DNA from: JAXHTH01 sp034211115
GTDB taxonomy: Bacteria; Planctomycetota; Phycisphaerae; Phycisphaerales; SM1A02
Direction of reading: 5' to 3'
Assembly: GCA_034211115.1 (NCBI GenBank)
Contig: JAXHTH010000087.1
Coordinates: forward strand, 1-21,065
Length of the DNA: 21,065 nt
Part shown: piece by piece, positions 1 through 9,144 of the stretch
How positions within the stretch are numbered: position 1 is the stretch's first letter
How the letters are laid out: each line of letters opens with the position of its first letter
The notes under the pieces: generated by a model
The model's database searches: none
Seen by the model: only the letters and a program-made list of their open reading frames with translations
What the model was told of the DNA's origin: nothing
Program-made: the position numbers and the translations under genes

Positions 1-3000
1 GATCTGCGGCACGAGGGGCTCTTCCTCGACACGCAGCGCCTGCGTGACCTCGTCGGCGAGGACCCCGACCCACTGCCCGGCTTCCAGGAGCGCAAACTCC
101 GCCGAGCCATCACAACGCTCATCGACGGCGATGGCGAGGGTGTCGGCGGCTTCGTCGAACTCGTCCTCGAGCAGATCTGCGGCTTCACCGGTGGCGGCGG
201 CCGGTGGCAGCGCGGGTCCGCCGTGCCCACGGAATGGTCCCGGCCGGGCTCCGCGGGCGAGACAATCCGGCCGCGCCATCTCTGGACCGGGCCCCGGGGC
301 GTCGTGCTGCCGGTCTTCATCGATCAGGCGCCGCGCGTCGGCATCGGTCGCGGCCGACGGACGGTCGGTCAGGTGCTCCATTGGCTCCGCGCGGGCGGCG
401 AGCGCCTCGCGCTGCTCACCAATGGTCGCCAGTGGCGCCTCCTCTTCGCCGGTCTCGACTTCCACGCCTCGGTCGAATGGGACATCGACACGTGGTTCGA
501 GGAAGGCGCCCCATCGCGGCGTCTCATCGGCCTGCGCTCGCTGCTCCGGCCCGAGCTCTGGACACCGTCCGAGGCCGATCAGCCCGCGCCGCTCGTCCGC
601 GCGATCCTTGACAGCCGCAAGGGCCAGTCGGACCTCTCGGCCATTCTCGGAGAGCGCGTCCGCCGGGCAGTCGAGATCCTCGCCCAGGCGCACGAGCAGA
701 TGCTGCACGAACGCGCCGCCGACATCGACAACGCCGATCTCTACCGAGCAGCTGTTCGCGTTGTCATGCGCCTTGTGGTGACGCTCTTTGCCGAGGCACG
801 CGAACTCCTCCCCGCGGACAATGAGATCTACCACACCGCGTACGGAATCCGCGGCCTTCGCGACCAGCTTGAGCGCGACCACATCCGCTCGCCGGCCCGT
901 CTCGCCCGGTCGTACTCGGCCTGGCCACGATTGCTGGCGCTCTTCCGGCTCATCCACGACGGCTGCTCACACGAGGCCCTGCCCGTGCCCCGCTACGGCG
1001 GCGAGCTCTTCGAGCCGGGCGATGCCGGCGCCGAGGACGGCGTGTCCCGTGCCGTGCACCTGTTCGAGACCGCCTGCTTCGACGCCGAGATCATGTCCGA
1101 TCGCGACGTGCACGCAATGCTCGACCTGCTCACCCGTACGAAGGTGCGCATCCGCCAGGGACGCGGCTCGACGCTCGTCGCGGCTCCGGTGAACTTCGCT
1201 GAACTCGACAACGAGTACATCGGCATCCTCTACGAGGGCCTGCTCGACTACGAGTTGCGCGCTGCGCCCGATGACCAACCGGTGGTGTTTCTCAACGTCG
1301 GCGACCAGCCGGCCCTGCCGCTGGCCACGCTCGAGCAGATGGATGACAAGGCACTCAAGGCGCTGCTCGAGAAGATGAGGGAACGCCGCTCGGCCGCCGA
1401 CGAAGACGAGGAAGTCGATGCGGAGGATGACACCGCCGACCTCGAAGACGCCGACGAGGGACCCGCGGAGACGGATGACGACGAGACCCAGGCGGAGGAG
1501 GATGAAGGGGCCGACGAAGACGGCGCCGGCGAGCCGGACCAGGGCGTCCGCTACACCACACGCACGCGCGCAGAGACGTGGGCCCGCCGGGCCTGCGAAA
1601 TCGCGAGCCTCGTGCGCAAGCCGCGCGGTCGGATGACACCAGAGCGGCAGCTTCAGTATGAAGAGTCGCTCGCCCGAGTCGCCCGCCGGCTGGTCGATCG
1701 CGTCATCCTCCCCCGCGAGTGGTATCTCGTCCGATGGGGAGGCACGCGCAAGGGCGCCGGCACCTTCTACACCAAGCCCCAGCTCGCCATACCCACCGCC
1801 CATCGCACGCTCCGCCCCTTGGCCTTCGACCCGCCGACGGGCAAGGACGATCAGCCCGATCTCGATGGGCCGCCGCACCGCTGGACTCCGAAGAAGCCGG
1901 AGGAGATCCTCGCCCTGAAGGTCTGCGACCCCGCCTGCGGCTCCGGTTCGTTCCTCCTCGCCGCCTTGCGCTTCCTCACCGATGCGCTCTACCATTCAGT
2001 CCAGCACCACAAGCGCCTCGAGGGCGACCCCGGCCGACCCCTGCGCGAGATCCTCGGCCTGCCCGCGCCACCTGCCGCAGATAATGGCCACGAACCGCTC
2101 CGCGAGGAGAAGCTCCCGTGCCGCCCCGAGGAGGACCGCTTTGAGGAGCGCTTCAAGGCTGTCCTCCGACGCCATGTCGTCGAGCGCTGCATCTACGGCG
2201 TCGATCTCGACCCCCTCGCGGCCGAACTCTGCCGCCTCGCCCTCTGGATCGAGACGATGGATCGCGACCTGCCGTTCTCGTTCCTCGACCACAAGATCCG
2301 CTGCGGCAACTCCCTTGTCGGCGCCTGGTTCGACCAGTTCCTCCACTACCCCGTCATGGCCTGGGAGCGCGAGGGTGGTGACAAGAACCACACGAACGGC
2401 GTTCACCACAAGAAGGAGACCATCACGCGGGCCATCCGGTCCCGCAAGACCGGCGAGGTCAAGCCTGACCTCATCGACTTCATCGAGCACGCCGAGCTGC
2501 TCTTCAAGCCCGATCTGACCGGCGTCACCACCGTTCACGACGAAGCCGAGCGCGCCCTTCGCGCTCTCCACGAGCTGCCCGTCCACGAGGCCGCCGAGCG
2601 CGCTCGGCGGTACCGGGCGCTGTGCGACTCACCCGAATTCCAGGCTCTCAGGGACTCCTTCGACCTGTGGTGCGCCATCTGGTTCTGGCCCGGCGACCGC
2701 ATCGATCTGTGCCCGCTGCCGACGGAGTTCGCTTCGCCCTCGGAGGAAGCCCGGGCCGTCGCTCGTGAGGTCGCGGCAGCGATACGCTTCTTCCACTGGG
2801 AACTCGAGTTCCCTGATGTCTTCCACGCCGGCCGCGACGGGTTCGATGCCGTCCTCGGCAACCCGCCCTGGGACATCGCCAAGCCCAACAGCAAGGAGTT
2901 CTTCTCGAACCTCGACCCGCTCTATCGCGCCTACGGCAAACAGGACGCCATCCGCGAACAGACCCGCTGGTTCGAGCGCGATGAGGCGCACGAGCGCCGC

Positions 3001-5379
3001 TGGCTGGACTACAACGCCAGCTTCCGCGCCATGTCCAATTGGGTCCGCTGCGTCGGCTTCTCCTTCGGCGATCGCGTCACCACCAACAGCCAGGGCCGAC
3101 CGTCCCACGACTTCAACCTCGGCGACCGCGGTCGCAGTTCCTTCGACTCGTCCAAGGCTCGCCACGCCCGCTGGAAGCACCAGCGGGAGCAGTCCTCCGG
3201 CTACGCCGATGCCGAGCACCCTTTTCGACATCAGGGCGGCGGCGACATAAACCTCTACAAGACGTTCCTCGAGCAGGCCCATTCGCTCCTCGCCGATGAC
3301 GGCCGCCTCGGCCTGATGGTTCCCTCCGGCCTCTACTCCGATCACGGCACGCGCCCGCTGCGCGAACTGTTCATCGATCATTGCCGCTGGGAGTGGCTCT
3401 TCGGCTTCGAGAATCGCGACAAGGTCTTCGACATCGACAGCCGCTTCAAGTACAACCCGATCGTAGTCGCCAAGGGCGGGCGAACGGAGACGATTCGGAC
3501 GGCGTTCATGCGTCGTCGTATCGAAGATTGGGAAGAAGGCGAGCGCCACGCCACCGAGTACCCGCGCGAGCAGATCCGTCAGTTCAGCCCCAGCTCGCTC
3601 GCCCTGCTCGAGATCCAGTCGCAGCGCGACCTCGAGATCCTCACCAAGGTTTACGACAACTCGGTCCTGCTGGGCGACCAGAGCGAGGACGGTTGGGGCA
3701 TTCGGTACGCGACCGAATTCCACATGACGAATGACTCGAGCCTCTTTCCGCCACGACCGAAGTGGGAGGAGTGGGGCTACCGCCCGGACGAGTACAGCCG
3801 CTGGGTTAAGGGGCCGTGGAAGCCGATCGCCGAATTGTGGCGTGAGCTTGGCGTCGATCCGTCACGCCCGCAGCCGATCGAGGTTGAGATCCCCGCCTGG
3901 GTCTTCAACGAGGACGCGACCGCCGAACAGCGTGAGCAAACGAAGCTGCGCCTGCATGGCCTCACCATCCGTCCGGGCGATGTCGCGCGCACGGACTGGC
4001 GCGTCCGCTGCGCCCAGCCTCCCTACGACACGCTGCCCATGCCCCGCGCCGAAATACCCGCCGGCATCATCCTTTCGCGCGAAGGCGATGCGTGGATCCG
4101 GGAAGAGGACATCCCCGTCGTCACCTTCACCGACGCCGGCGGCAAGCCGCTGAAGATCAAGGTGGAGAACGAGGAAGGGAAGAAGGAGGAAATCACAGTC
4201 CGCGGGCCGGCTGTGGCGCTGCCGTTGTATCAGGGTCTAATGTTTTACGGCTTTCAGCCGAATGTGAAGCGACACGTTTCGGGGGCGGGGCATTCGGCCA
4301 AATGGGATCGCCCGCACCGAGCAGATGATATCTCGCCCCAGTTCCTGATTGCGAGCAGCACCTACGAGGTGTCGCCCAGCTCGATCGAAGGCACAAAGCT
4401 AAGCTTTCGTTCTCTATCCAACGCAACAAACGAGCGAACAATCGTTGCTTGTCTGCTCGACGACTTGCCGGCCGGTCACTCAATCAATCATGTGAATCCT
4501 AGGCGAGCAGATCTCCGCTTACTCGGTACTATGCACGCGAACAGTCTTGTCTACGACTGGCAAATGCGACTCCGCATAGTTGGCACAAACGTAACCTGGG
4601 GATTCATCTCCGAGAGCGCTTGGCCGACTGACACGCACGCGGTCTTCTCAGATGTTGCGGAGAGGGTACATGGGCTCATGGAGTATTCCAGCCGTGGTTC
4701 CGCGGCGTGGTTGAGAATGGGTGATGAGACAGGCCGGCCTCTTCGTACGATGTGGAGACGCACAAAAGCTCGCATACTGTCTTCTAAGTGCGAACTAGAC
4801 GCGTTGCATGCCGCAGCATGCTCAGTCACGTACGATGAGCTGTCCGCCATCTTGGAAAATTGCGATATAGAAATAGACTCTAGCAAGCAGCTGCCCCCGA
4901 AAGGACTCTGGCGCGTCGACAAGGACAAGCACCCCGAGCACCGCCATACCGTTCTGACGCTCGTCGCTTTCCACGACCTGTTGCGCTGCATCGACGCCGC
5001 GGGCGGCGACCGCGACCGGGGCATCGAGGCCTTCCTCACCCAGAACGACGGCGAGGGCTGGATGCTCCCCGAGACGCTGCGCCTCGCCGACTACGGCCTC
5101 GGCCACGATGACCGAGCCAAGGAGCACCAGCCGGTCCGCGCCCACTTCGGCCCCCGCTTCTACGACTGGCAGCTTGCCCAGACCCCCGAAGAATCCTGGA
5201 AGGAATGCCACCTCCACGCCCGCAACCTCCTCGGCGAAGCCGCCTACGCGAGATTGCTTGCAGAAATCGAGAAGTCTGCATCAGGCGACCTCGAACAGCC
5301 TGACGACCTCATCGATGATTCGGCCGGAACCCTGTTCCAGACCGGAGAGACTTCGTTGTCTAAGGACACACGGCACTAG
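1..5379 (+). CDS. Eco57I/PglX-like adenine-specific DNA methylase, 5'-truncated by window edge
   Basis: Large N6-adenine DNA methyltransferase of the Eco57I/PglX (BREX) or DISARM MmeI-like class, expected to modify host DNA as the self mark of a defence system. The frame is open from base 1 with no stop upstream of the first ATG-like codon, so the true start lies left of the window; 1792 codons are visible. Numbering from base 1, the SAM-binding motif I is DPACGSGSF at residues 643-651 and the catalytic motif IV is NPPW at 954-957. The N-terminal part (LLTNGRQWRL, about 139-148) resembles the restriction-endonuclease-like N-terminus of type IIG enzymes, but I cannot identify a complete PD-(D/E)xK active site. 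Residues about 467-513 form a strongly acidic Asp/Glu linker. Residues about 1409-1630, the likely target-recognition region, have distinctly lower GC than the flanks. The gene ends in tandem stops (TAG TAG). Its 3' part is duplicated in two downstream scars. Class confident; nuclease activity uncertain. Confidence 0.88.
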   Translation, partial: DLRHEGLFLDTQRLRDLVGEDPDPLPGFQERKLRRAITTLIDGDGEGVGGFVELVLEQICGFTGGGGRWQRGSAVPTEWSRPGSAGETIRPRHLWTGPRGVVLPVFIDQAPRVGIGRGRRTVGQVLHWLRAGGERLALLTNGRQWRLLFAGLDFHASVEWDIDTWFEEGAPSRRLIGLRSLLRPELWTPSEADQPAPLVRAILDSRKGQSDLSAILGERVRRAVEILAQAHEQMLHERAADIDNADLYRAAVRVVMRLVVTLFAEARELLPADNEIYHTAYGIRGLRDQLERDHIRSPARLARSYSAWPRLLALFRLIHDGCSHEALPVPRYGGELFEPGDAGAEDGVSRAVHLFETACFDAEIMSDRDVHAMLDLLTRTKVRIRQGRGSTLVAAPVNFAELDNEYIGILYEGLLDYELRAAPDDQPVVFLNVGDQPALPLATLEQMDDKALKALLEKMRERRSAADEDEEVDAEDDTADLEDADEGPAETDDDETQAEEDEGADEDGAGEPDQGVRYTTRTRAETWARRACEIASLVRKPRGRMTPERQLQYEESLARVARRLVDRVILPREWYLVRWGGTRKGAGTFYTKPQLAIPTAHRTLRPLAFDPPTGKDDQPDLDGPPHRWTPKKPEEILALKVCDPACGSGSFLLAALRFLTDALYHSVQHHKRLEGDPGRPLREILGLPAPPAADNGHEPLREEKLPCRPEEDRFEERFKAVLRRHVVERCIYGVDLDPLAAELCRLALWIETMDRDLPFSFLDHKIRCGNSLVGAWFDQFLHYPVMAWEREGGDKNHTNGVHHKKETITRAIRSRKTGEVKPDLIDFIEHAELLFKPDLTGVTTVHDEAERALRALHELPVHEAAERARRYRALCDSPEFQALRDSFDLWCAIWFWPGDRIDLCPLPTEFASPSEEARAVAREVAAAIRFFHWELEFPDVFHAGRDGFDAVLGNPPWDIAKPNSKEFFSNLDPLYRAYGKQDAIREQTRWFERDEAHERRWLDYNASFRAMSNWVRCVGFSFGDRVTTNSQGRPSHDFNLGDRGRSSFDSSKARHARWKHQREQSSGYADAEHPFRHQGGGDINLYKTFLEQAHSLLADDGRLGLMVPSGLYSDHGTRPLRELFIDHCRWEWLFGFENRDKVFDIDSRFKYNPIVVAKGGRTETIRTAFMRRRIEDWEEGERHATEYPREQIRQFSPSSLALLEIQSQRDLEILTKVYDNSVLLGDQSEDGWGIRYATEFHMTNDSSLFPPRPKWEEWGYRPDEYSRWVKGPWKPIAELWRELGVDPSRPQPIEVEIPAWVFNEDATAEQREQTKLRLHGLTIRPGDVARTDWRVRCAQPPYDTLPMPRAEIPAGIILSREGDAWIREEDIPVVTFTDAGGKPLKIKVENEEGKKEEITVRGPAVALPLYQGLMFYGFQPNVKRHVSGAGHSAKWDRPHRADDISPQFLIASSTYEVSPSSIEGTKLSFRSLSNATNERTIVACLLDDLPAGHSINHVNPRRADLRLLGTMHANSLVYDWQMRLRIVGTNVTWGFISESAWPTDTHAVFSDVAERVHGLMEYSSRGSAAWLRMGDETGRPLRTMWRRTKARILSSKCELDALHAAACSVTYDELSAILENCDIEIDSSKQLPPKGLWRVDKDKHPEHRHTVLTLVAFHDLLRCIDAAGGDRDRGIEAFLTQNDGEGWMLPETLRLADYGLGHDDRAKEHQPVRAHFGPRFYDWQLAQTPEESWKECHLHARNLLGEAAYARLLAEIEKSASGDLEQPDDLIDDSAGTLFQTGETSLSKDTRH
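4225..4890 (+). other. low-GC patch inside methylase, probable swapped target-recognition domain
   Basis: Within the methylase frame the base composition drops abruptly. Line 4381-4440 has 28 of 60 G+C and line 4801-4860 has 33 of 60, against 43 of 60 in line 1921-1980. The high-GC style returns at about 4890-4910. The patch lies after the catalytic motifs, where Eco57I/PglX-like enzymes carry the DNA target-recognition domain. I infer that the specificity segment was exchanged by recombination. The boundaries are approximate, judged by eye. Confidence 0.5.
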
Positions 5380-5422
5380 TAGTCCAAGCGCCACGTGCGT
5401 TACCTGGTAAGGAGCCAAAGCA

Positions 5423-6487
5423 ATGGCCCGGGGACTGCCACAGAACGTCAGGGATAATCTTGAGAAATGCCGTTCGGCCGCGATCGCAGGGGTTGAGGTG
5501 TACAACCGACCCGGACCACGCTTCCGCACTGCTCACTACATCGTCCTGATCATGATCGCGTGGACCGCGCTCTTTCATGCGATCTTCTATCACAGGAGCA
5601 GACGTCCGTGGTATCGAACGCGGACGTCGGGTTCCGGAAGAGGCATCCGTTATCAGCGAATTGACGGCGAACCGAAGCACTGGGACTTGGCTGAGTGCCT
5701 GAAACAGTTCTTCGGTGACCGACATCCTCCTGAGCGAAAAAATCTCGAATTCCTCATCGGTCTCCGGAACAAGATCGAACATCGGCATCTTCCAGAGTTC
5801 GACGCGCCCCTTTACGGCGAGTGCCAAGCAGCGCTCCTGAATCTTGAACAGCTGCTCGCAGACCGCTTCGGGGCAAAATACGTGCTGGCTGAGCAACTAG
5901 CCGTCTCACTGCAGTTCTCGCAATTGATTCCAGAGGAGAAGAAGCGAGCTGCACGCTCCCTCGCGAGTGCTTCAGCAAACAGCGTTCGCGAGTATGTGGA
6001 GAAGTTTCGAGGCAGTTTGCCAGCGGCTGTGCTGAACAGTATGAGATACTCGTTCAACGTGTATCTCGTGCCAAAGGTCGTGAATCGCGAGAGTGCCGCT
6101 GATGCCTCCGTCACGTTTCTGCGACCGGACGAAGCGGATGACGAAGAGGTGGAGCGTCTCGAGAAGTTGAACGTGCTTATCAAGGAGAAGCACATTCCGA
6201 TTGCCAACCTTGATCTATTTCGCCCACAACAGGTCGTCGACGAAGTTCAACTTCGGGTGTCGCACCGGTTCACAATGGCGGATCACACTGATGCTTGGCA
6301 CCACTTCTCTGCGCGCCCGGTTGCCGGCGCAGGGAGGCCAGAACGGACTCGCAGCGAATACTGTGTATACAACAAGGTGCACGGGGACTACCTCTATACG
6401 CGACCATGGATCGAAATGCTTGTTCGTGAGATGGGTACAGCCGAGGGGTACAGGAACGTGACGGGTCGTGAGGCGAAGAATGTGTAG
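5423..6487 (+). CDS. DUF3644 HEPN-type RNase candidate
   Basis: A 354-residue protein that I recognise as DUF3644-like, a family placed in the HEPN superfamily and common in defence islands. The key motif is RNKIEH at residues 115-120, which fits the HEPN RNase signature R-x(4-6)-H within a helical context. HEPN domains typically cut RNA, often as toxins or abortive-infection effectors, so I infer RNA cleavage on phage challenge. A hydrophobic stretch (about residues 40-55) is more likely a buried helix than a membrane segment. The start is ATG 5423 with AAGGAG at 5409-5414, eight bases upstream. It lies 43 bases after the methylase stop, so is probably co-transcribed. Base composition is lower in GC than the methylase (about 60% in line 5941-6000), suggesting separate acquisition. 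No second gene looks like a dedicated antitoxin beside it. Confidence 0.75.
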   Translation: MARGLPQNVRDNLEKCRSAAIAGVEVYNRPGPRFRTAHYIVLIMIAWTALFHAIFYHRSRRPWYRTRTSGSGRGIRYQRIDGEPKHWDLAECLKQFFGDRHPPERKNLEFLIGLRNKIEHRHLPEFDAPLYGECQAALLNLEQLLADRFGAKYVLAEQLAVSLQFSQLIPEEKKRAARSLASASANSVREYVEKFRGSLPAAVLNSMRYSFNVYLVPKVVNRESAADASVTFLRPDEADDEEVERLEKLNVLIKEKHIPIANLDLFRPQQVVDEVQLRVSHRFTMADHTDAWHHFSARPVAGAGRPERTRSEYCVYNKVHGDYLYTRPWIEMLVREMGTAEGYRNVTGREAKNV

Positions 6488-6529
6488 AGACGAGTGTGAT
6501 AGATCGGCGCAACTGTGGGCAATGTTGCC

Positions 6530-6757
6530 ATGGCACTGAATCCTATAACCTACACGGAGAAGATCGTCTCCAGCTTCCTGAAGTATCAGGTCACGGCCTA
6601 TCTCTTCGCGGGCGGACGCCTTCACGACCTCCAGCAGAAGATCGACGCCTGCGGCGGCGACCGCAACAAGGGCATCGAGGCGCTCCTGATCCAGAACAAC
6701 GACGAGGGCTGGATGCGGCCCGAGGCGCTGCGCCTGTCTAGGCAGGAACTACGATAA
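6530..6757 (+). pseudogene. chimeric scar 1: helicase 5' end fused to methylase 3' fragment
   Basis: A 75-residue open frame starting at ATG 6530. Residues 1-24 are identical to the start of the large helicase at 11411, although the 72 bases differ at seven positions, all silent third-codon positions. Homology to the helicase continues to the RLH at residues 30-32. At His32 (6623-6625) the frame switches to the methylase C-terminal region: the 38 residues from HDL to LRL match the methylase starting at His codon 4972 at 26 of 38 positions. Methylase similarity ends near 6735 and the frame stops at 6757, 18 bases before the next gene. It is probably a deletion relic of an ancestral helicase...methylase arrangement. 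It has no internal stop and could still be translated, perhaps coupling translation to the UvrD-like gene. Confidence 0.8.
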
Positions 6758-6775
6758 AGTGATTGAAGGGAAGAT

Positions 6776-9121
6776 ATGACCAAGCAGATCAATGAGTTGA
6801 AGAAGCATATTAGCCGTGACAAAGACCTGGCATCGTCGATTCTGGATCAGATTGACAAGCAGATCAGGAATCGGATGAGTCGGGACAATGCCGCTGCCGT
6901 GCCGGCTGAGGTGATCTCCTATAGATTCGAAATTGCAGGCGGTCTCACCCAACTGAAGAACGAGTTGTTCTTCGCCAAGGCCGAAACAAGACGGGAGAAA
7001 CGCTCTGGCGCTTCTGAGAATCTGACTTATCTTATCTGCAAGGCACGAGTCGGAGGGGCGGTTGGTGGCGACGATGTGTTCGTTGTCAGTTGGACCTCGC
7101 CGATCACTGTGGACCTGCTGGATAAGCCTGTCGGACATCGATTTGAATTTCAACCCCCTCGTCGCCCGGCCAGAACATTCGAGATTCTCGCAGCGGCCCG
7201 TTACGGAACCGTGATTCCGGATATCACTGACACGACATACATGCTCGATTCAGGTGAGTTCTATGTACTGCACGAGAATCAACTCGGAGAGGTGCTGGAT
7301 CTCGCCGAGGAGGCGCTACTTCAGGAGGAGTACAAGGCGCCAGAGCAGACGGCGCTGACGGAGATCATTGAACTCGCGGACAAGACTCAGCGCACAGCAA
7401 TGCACTTGCCGTTCAAAGAGCGAGTGCTTATCGAAGGGCCTCCAGGAAGCGGAAAGACAAGTATTGGAATCATGCGGATTCCTTGTCTTATTGACCGGCA
7501 GTGGGGGGAACTAGAACTCGATCCCGGGAAGCATAGGGCTTTTCACAAGGAATCAACGATGCGGATCCTCGTCATGAACGAGGAGATGGTGCCATACTTG
7601 CAGGAGTTGACTCGCTCAATCGGCATTCAACACGTACGCGTGGGCACCATGACCGATTATCTTCGGCGGATCGTGCGAGATGCCGGGACGTTGACCGGAC
7701 GGATGCTGAGGGACGAATCGGATGCTCTCGCCCGAATCAAGTCGCGACGGCAGTTGCTCCCCGTGTATTGGCGAGCATTTCGTGAACATGCCTTGAGCGT
7801 GTGGGATCGAGACCGGGAGGGTATTCGTGAGCACTTGGAGAAGGTGGGCGGTGACCTTGGTGTGGACTTGATGAAGACGCTTGATCGCTGGTTTTCGGCG
7901 TTACGGTCAGCCGAAGCGCCGCCTGAGAGGCGTGCCACAAATGTCAATCTCGCCGTGTTTGTTGAGAGTTGGCGCGATCGCGCCCACCGCCAACTGCCTG
8001 ATGAAGTGCTGACCGTGGCTGATAGAAAACGCAGGACTGAAATGCGAGAACGTCTGCGCAAGTTGGAAGGCCAACTCAAAGGGTTCGCGAGGCGAGTAGT
8101 AGACAGGACGGGCATTATCGAGAACCTGCTGACTGGCGGGCGCAGAGATGAGTTGCTCCAGATGACATCAGACGTTGGCATGGGGCAGCGAGAGGTCGAG
8201 GAGGCGCTAGACGAATGGGCAGATCAGCTCAGCGGCAAGACGGCTTACCACTCAGACAAGGATATCGCATTGTGCGCATGGTTGGGAACGAAGATCACTC
8301 TCATGCAGGCAGGCGAAAGCCCACTGACGATTGGTGGTCGTACGGAGGCAATGACACACTTGGTGATTGATGAAGCGCAGGACGTCACACCGGTGCTTGC
8401 TCATACGCTCGATACGCTTGTTGATCAAGGCGGCACGATTACCCTTGTAGGCGATCTGCGTCAAAGGGTTGTTTCGGTCAGTGTTTTGGACAGTTGGGAT
8501 GAACTGGGTTTGCCCGATCTGCGGCGGGCCGCGTTCACGATCAACTTCCGCCAGTCAACCGAACTGGGTTCGTTCCTTCATGCTCTCCACCATCAGCTGT
8601 ACCAGGAAGAGCCGGTGTGGCAGCCCACAACCGATAACTTAGGTCCACGGCCACGAGTCCGGACCTTCGACGATCCAGCGGCGATTGTGAGTCTGCTTGC
8701 GAGGGAAGTCGAGCAATGGCGGCAGGTCATCCCAGGGGCCACGGTTGGGATATTGCACTACAACGTCGAGAGCTACGATTTGCAGGGTCTCGCCTCCGAT
8801 CTCGAAAATTATCTTGAAGAAACTCTGACGCCCGTATACAACGTGGAGGATGAACAGGGATCTTTCCACTTGCAAAGAACGGATTGCGCGCTAATAGCGT
8901 CCGTGGCAGCGACAAAGGGGCTGGAGTTCGACGCCGTTGTTCTCGTTGACTTCGCATCATTGTGGAGTCAGCAAGAAGAAGATATTAGCGATATCGATCG
9001 CAATGCTCTTTACGTATCAGCGAGTCGGGCACGGCGGGGATTGTCCTTGATATTGCCGCGAAGCGGTCGGATTCCAGAATGGCCTTTGGTTCGTGATCTT
9101 CTGGATGTTGTGGATGATTAG
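6776..9121 (+). CDS. SF1 UvrD/HelD-like helicase
   Basis: A 781-residue superfamily 1 ATP-dependent helicase or translocase. Walker A is GPPGSGKT at residues 221-228, Walker B is DEAQ at 532-535, a GDLRQR motif III follows, and the C-terminal half has ATKGLEFDAVVLVD and YVSASRARRGL, typical of UvrD_C motifs V and VI. The first 200 residues are not a helicase core and I do not recognise them. The overall layout (N-terminal region, late Walker A, large insertion before DEAQ) recalls HelD-like SF1 proteins, but this could equally be a defence-specific UvrD. The start is ATG 6776 with GAAGGG at 6765-6770. It sits between the two chimeric scars as the second cargo module. Line 6961-7020 is about 55% GC, lower than the flanking methylase and helicase genes, consistent with independent origin. 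No nuclease domain is visible. Confidence 0.82.
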   Translation: MTKQINELKKHISRDKDLASSILDQIDKQIRNRMSRDNAAAVPAEVISYRFEIAGGLTQLKNELFFAKAETRREKRSGASENLTYLICKARVGGAVGGDDVFVVSWTSPITVDLLDKPVGHRFEFQPPRRPARTFEILAAARYGTVIPDITDTTYMLDSGEFYVLHENQLGEVLDLAEEALLQEEYKAPEQTALTEIIELADKTQRTAMHLPFKERVLIEGPPGSGKTSIGIMRIPCLIDRQWGELELDPGKHRAFHKESTMRILVMNEEMVPYLQELTRSIGIQHVRVGTMTDYLRRIVRDAGTLTGRMLRDESDALARIKSRRQLLPVYWRAFREHALSVWDRDREGIREHLEKVGGDLGVDLMKTLDRWFSALRSAEAPPERRATNVNLAVFVESWRDRAHRQLPDEVLTVADRKRRTEMRERLRKLEGQLKGFARRVVDRTGIIENLLTGGRRDELLQMTSDVGMGQREVEEALDEWADQLSGKTAYHSDKDIALCAWLGTKITLMQAGESPLTIGGRTEAMTHLVIDEAQDVTPVLAHTLDTLVDQGGTITLVGDLRQRVVSVSVLDSWDELGLPDLRRAAFTINFRQSTELGSFLHALHHQLYQEEPVWQPTTDNLGPRPRVRTFDDPAAIVSLLAREVEQWRQVIPGATVGILHYNVESYDLQGLASDLENYLEETLTPVYNVEDEQGSFHLQRTDCALIASVAATKGLEFDAVVLVDFASLWSQQEEDISDIDRNALYVSASRARRGLSLILPRSGRIPEWPLVRDLLDVVDD

Positions 9122-9144
9122 AGGTATGGCGGAGTAGAAGCAAC

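Noticed and set aside
967..1995. 342-codon open frame on the minus strand
   Set aside because: It lies fully opposite the methylase, whose motifs are clear; long antisense frames are expected in high-GC DNA and it has no recognisable domain.
2629..3723. 364-codon open frame on the minus strand
   Set aside because: Antisense to the methylase catalytic region; repetitive Ala/Val/Glu composition typical of a shadow frame.
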